Source: Symsagittifera roscoffensis
Taxonomy: Eukaryota; Xenacoelomorpha; Acoela; Convolutidae
Direction of reading: 5' to 3'
DNA length: 64,000 bases
Assembly (NCBI RefSeq): GCF_963678635.1
Contig: NC_087062.1
Coordinates: 11,452,670 to 11,516,669 of the forward strand
Positions 60,311-64,000 of this stretch are shown here, piece after piece; position 1 is the first letter of the stretch, and each line of letters begins with the position of its first letter. The notes below the pieces were generated by a model that saw nothing but the letters and a program-made list of their open reading frames with translations, was not told the origin of the DNA and made no database searches. The position numbers and the translations under genes are program-made.

Positions 60311-61985
60311 AACAATGTAACAATGTAGATATAGGGGATTGCTTCTCTGGGTTCTTTCACACTTTCTCACTCTCTCTCTCTCTCTCTCTCTCTCTAAGAC
60401 ACTGCAAGGTGGTCCTTGGGTATTGAGTCCGCGGAGCGACCAAGAATAACTACTACGTACAATCTAGGCAGGGTTAAGTTGGTGGCAAGTATTTTCTGCC
60501 ACGTTTTTGTCCTGCTCTTAAGGCTGTCTGGTCCGCTCTCAAAGTAGCAACACTTTCCATAAATATCGGTCCAAATACAGAAAACTCTAAGTGGACATTA
60601 TAATCTAATAATCTACTCAAATGGAAAGGGTCCGCGATCAATCAACACAATTCCTTAATTGCACTTCATCTATCAACTAACTTATTTCACTTACGATTCT
60701 CTCACTCTCCCAAAAATTCCAACTAACGAACTACTCACATTAATTCCCCACAACTACTCAATTTGACCTGCTACAATTTTTAGCGTCACTATGGATCGTT
60801 GTTCTTTTGAAGTACTTTAACTCAATTTTCTGACTTGACAAACTATTCGGTTACTAACTAGCTGAGAACCGATTATTCTATTCAATCGCTAAGTCGCTCT
60901 CACTAAGTGTAGGCTGTTTATGAACTTCTATTTTTTCTTCTATTTGAGTTTAGTAAGAGTTCCTAAAAGTCCTGACATTTACTTAGGTACATCGTTTCTT
61001 AACTAAATCCTTCACTGACGGCACTAGCCCTAACTTCTAAGTTCGTTATAGGTATCACTAATTAAGTTGTGCGAATATCAAGTCAAATTTAGCCTCTAAA
61101 TTATGTTATGTTTAAATAACCGATCTCCCATGGTTTTTCTTTATTTATCCCTTTGACGTTCTGACCTCCCAAGGGTAGGAGAGTCCCTTTTTGTTGGTAG
61201 CTAAATCATTTCAAGCATCAAAAACTAAAATTAATTTTTTATTCTAATCTCGAAATTCAGGCTGTCCGAGAAGCCTAAATTGCTTACCTTATTAGAGCTC
61301 AAAATGAACTAAAAAACCACCTTAGGGGAGCTAAATAATTATGCCGCCCATTCATGTTATTTAGAAGATATAGTATATACTTCTCATGCCATGCTCCTAA
61401 TACTGCCATTTTCTTCTACGACTACTTTTCTTTAGTATAATTGATATTCCGAAAATATCGCATTCGCCTAACTCGTTTGGACCCAATATTCGCCAATTCC
61501 GTTCTTATTTTTCCACTATTTTAATGTTACAATGTAAGAACTGTGTCCTTTTCAGCTTTTGCTTTTAATCTCAAAAGAAAAGTTCCCTCCGAATTATCAA
61601 TAGGGCGATTGATTTTTGTTCCCCGCGGGTTGGGGTTGGGGAAGGCGCCATTTTTCGATGTTAGTCCCGGGTTTGTCACAACTCCCAAAGGTCAATTAAA
61701 GGTCACCTCGGGATGCCCAGGGTCAACCGTCCATATTAGGGTTTAGAATCCCAATGGAGTTCTTCCAACCAAATTTCATCTATATCCCATTAATACTTCC
61801 CAAGTTATACCGTTTCTAGGGTCCGTTATCAATTTTCCCGGGAAAGTCTATAAACACCGGAAGGAGTCACCCGAGGTTTTAACTCAGAAGGGGCATTTTT
61901 CTGGGGTTGGTGTCTAGAGTCTATTACCGATATTAAATCCTTATATCCCGCTCATTAATTCTGGTCCATATGCCAGATCTATTTA
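60310..61985. other. Segment of distinct base composition, possible mobile or foreign insert
   Basis: The long T and A tracts seen everywhere else stop here. Pyrimidine-rich, C-containing sequence replaces them, with a (TC)n run at 60,369-60,395. AATGTAACAATGT near 60,317 and ATGTTACAATGTA near 61,524 form an inverted pair. No open frame of note. It could be an LTR-type or other element, but no diagnostic motif is visible. Confidence 0.4.
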
Positions 61986-61989
61986 TTAT

Positions 61990-62735
61990 CAACAAGGATA
62001 ACCGGATACTGTGCAAATAGCCCAGAATGTTCGTACCAGCCTTGAAAAATTACAACACAATTGATTTCCAATTAGTGTCAATTTTTCGGCTCGGAGTGAT
62101 AAATGAATCTGAGCAAAAAAATTAAAATTAGACATATTCATCAATCAATGTAAAATATGCAAACTGGAAAACAGTTCTTGCAGACAAATAGCAAAAAAAA
62201 ACAAAAGATTTTTATAGAAATACTTTTTTTCTAAAAGTTTCCAAAAAACTTTTCCCAAATGATTTAAGTGCTTGATAACAAGCTGAAAAATAAAATTGCA
62301 AAAACTAACTTCATAAAGAAAAACTAAATTTTCAAGGTTTAAATCAGGCATAATTAGGCTAATGAAAGCCTGATCACTCGCTCGAAATTAGACGAAAAAT
62401 TAAAAATTTCAAACCAGTTTTCTCAACACCTGGAAAACTTTTTTGAAATTTTTTTGAAGTCGTTAAAATCACGAGTGAAAGGACTTAAATGTGATATATC
62501 ACTCAACCTAGACCGATGATAATTTGCAGCAGCTGATTTTGCGTGGAAAACAAAAAAGCCTGATTGCTTGCTTCATTCGCTCGACCTAAGAAGAAATTTT
62601 AAACCGATTTTTCTCGACACTTGGAGCACTTTTTGAAAACTAATCCGATGATTATTTGTGGTGCCTGAGTTTGCAGAAACTAGAATAACACAACCGAATA
62701 CAAAGTTCCTCCCCATTTTCAATGGTCGGAACAAT
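61990..62735. repeat. Diverged member(s) of the foldback-related family
   Basis: It opens CAAGGATAACCGGATACTGTG, as at 35,848, and keeps the order of that element for over 150 bases. It then has inverted blocks (CTAGACCGATGATAATTTGC, ATTATTTGTGGTGCC) and GTCGGAAC at 62,723. Confidence 0.7.
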
Positions 62736-63215
62736 AAGGGTCAAAACATTAAAGGGAAACTATGAACGACACATAAATGTAAAAACATTCTCAAGCAACA
62801 CAATACCGAACAACTTACATGCGCAAAGGGTCAAAAGCAGTAGCGGACTTAGAGGGGCGGGGAGACAGACGCCCCTCCCTCAGGGATTCGAACCCCTGCC
62901 GACCCAGAGGGTCCTCCTGTGTACTATTTTGAGATATCCATTTTTGGCTGACTGAACATAAAATTTTTCTAAAGGCGCCTTTGGCGCCAATCTACATTAA
63001 TTTTGAGGGGGGAGCGCGCAACGAAAAACGCAATTTTTTTGTCTAAATTTTACAAAATGAGCATAAAAACGTTGTTTTTGGCCTTTTTTCAAAAATTTAT
63101 CCGCGGATAAGGCTTTTTTGTTTTCCACGCAAAATCAGCTGCCACAAATAACCATCGGTCTGGGTTGAGTGATGTATCACATTGAAGCCCTTTCACTCGT
63201 GATTTTGGAAGACTT
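62440..63215. repeat. Inverted repeat enclosing a truncated MITE
   Basis: 62,455-62,565 and 63,108-63,210 are reverse complements (TTTTGCGTGGAAAAC against GTTTTCCACGCAAAA; CACGAGTGAAAGG against CCTTTCACTCGTG). Between them lies a CAGGGGCGG-family fragment at 62,838-63,105. Confidence 0.75.
62838..63105 (+). mobile_element. Truncated CAGGGGCGG-family MITE
   Basis: It opens CAGTAGCGGACTTAGAGG and has CCTCAGGGATTCGAACCCC, GACCCAGAGGGTCC and AAAGGCGCCTTTGGCGCC in the order of the 46,815 copy. The right TIR is lost at the junction with the inverted repeat. Confidence 0.75.
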
Positions 63216-63866
63216 CCAAATTTCTCAAAAATTTTTTCTAGTCGTCGAAAAAAAGTTTTCATAAAAGTTTTCCAGGTGTCGAAATAGCTTGAAAAAGTTT
63301 TTTCAAGCTATTGCAAGCTATGCAAACAACTGCAAACGAATATCTCAAACCGATTCAGAATTTCTTTTTGGTTCTGAATAACCAATTCATAAATTTTTCT
63401 TCAGATTTTAGCTCGAGAACTTGCCACAAAGACTAGAGAATGAGAATTTTTTATCAAGGATATAAGAAAAACCTTCCAATTTTTTTAAGTTTCTTGCTTG
63501 CGTCTAGAGTATTGGGGAAAACAATCTGCAAGCCCGTGACGCAAAAATGCGAAGCTTAGACCTCCAAAGTTTGGGATTAGAGGCTGGGATAAATCTGCGC
63601 AAAGTCGTCCATCGGTTGCCAATTAAATGCATTTCGAACTTATGACTGACACTAATCGTTCACGTTTAGACATAATAGATGTGAAAATGTACTGAAGCAA
63701 GGCTTCAAGCTGTTTGCTGGCTTAAATCTATTTGCGAAAACTGGTTAGCAAAACAATCAGAAACAATTGTAACCAAACTATGGAGCTATACAACATGAAA
63801 AGTTACTTCGATAGCTACTAATGGTTTGCAAGTAGATAAAAACTCTTGAAGTAAGCTTTTCAGATA
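63216..63866. other. AT-rich sequence upstream of the right-edge gene
   Basis: No repeat family recognised apart from a CAAGCTATTGCAAGCTATGC short repeat near 63,303. GTAAGCTTTTCAG at 63,851-63,863 could be a splice (or trans-splice) acceptor just before the ATG at 63,867. Confidence 0.4.
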
Positions 63867-64000
63867 ATGAAATTTTTAATATTTCTATTTTTTTTATTGA
63901 TTGCAGAGCTATTTCGCAGAGTCGAAGGTCTAATTGAAGCAAACAATACAGCTGCAGGAAGTTGGACGAATTCGATTCGTTTGGATAGCTTTAATTGGTT
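63867..64000 (+). CDS. 5' end of a secreted or membrane protein (partial)
   Basis: The ATG at 63,867 opens a frame that is still open at the window edge (44 codons). It starts MKFLIFLFFLLIAELFRRVE, then GLIEANNTAAGSWTNS. The first 20 residues form a signal peptide (Lys2, a 12-residue hydrophobic core, possible cleavage after VEG21), and N26-N27-T28 is an N-glycosylation sequon. So the product is probably exported or a type I membrane protein. TTTTCAG three bases before the ATG suggests a spliced 5' UTR. Alternatively, the ATTGCAG at 63,900-63,906 is itself an acceptor, and only LFRRVEGLIEANN onward is an internal exon in the same frame. Product not identifiable from this much. Confidence 0.5.
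   Translation, partial: MKFLIFLFFLLIAELFRRVEGLIEANNTAAGSWTNSIRLDSFNW

Overview
The window looks like an AT-rich, intron- and repeat-laden metazoan (invertebrate) nuclear scaffold. Genes are split by GT-AG introns, there is a 200-base assembly gap (26,299-26,498), and most of the length is transposons, foldback elements, satellites and segmental tandem duplications. I cannot name the species. Many short open frames are chance frames in AT-rich repeats and are not listed.

Confident genes. (1) A two-exon rhodopsin-like GPCR of 319 aa on + (22,441-25,409). Its only intron holds a foldback element and a long ATT microsatellite. (2) An eight-exon WD40 propeller gene of 303 aa on + (42,246-48,839), with hAT-like MITEs in introns 1 and 7. 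(3) The start of a secreted or membrane protein running off the right edge (63,867-64,000). Weaker exon candidates are at 11,880-13,618 (+), 31,250-31,530 (-), 41,896-42,062 (-) and 52,470-53,597 (-). A short exon-like segment is carried three times in a tandem array at 15.3-21.1 kb.

Repeat layout from left to right. At 1-5,753 there is a tandem array with 2.4-2.7 kb units. At 5,754-8,382 lies a degenerate Ty1/copia retrotransposon with one LTR, a primer binding site, gag and protease remnants. Another array segment follows at 8,383-9,642, carrying a 372-bp TIR element. At 15,276-21,108 a 1.94-kb unit is present three times. At 29.6-30.0, 31.65-32.09 and 34.6-34.75 kb are minisatellites, one interrupted by a 180-bp TIR element with a perfect 8-bp target duplication. 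At 34,946-41,053 a 3.04-kb unit is directly duplicated and contains a 750-bp foldback. At 49,582-52,262 is a 2.7-kb foldback with arms over 1 kb. At 54,421-58,334 a 1.3-kb unit is present three times. At 60.3-62.0 kb is a segment of different base composition.

The known genes show no functional connection to one another. The coherent story is repeat biology. Several small non-autonomous families (TIRs beginning CAGGGGCGG, GAGGYGG, GGATCARGTTAAC, CGAGGCCAAACTGTG or CCCTAGTCGATCAAGG, plus CCCGGGTTGACGT foldbacks) have spread through introns and intergenic DNA. Some were then copied again as parts of kilobase-scale tandem arrays. No CRISPR array, operon, rRNA or tRNA was seen.
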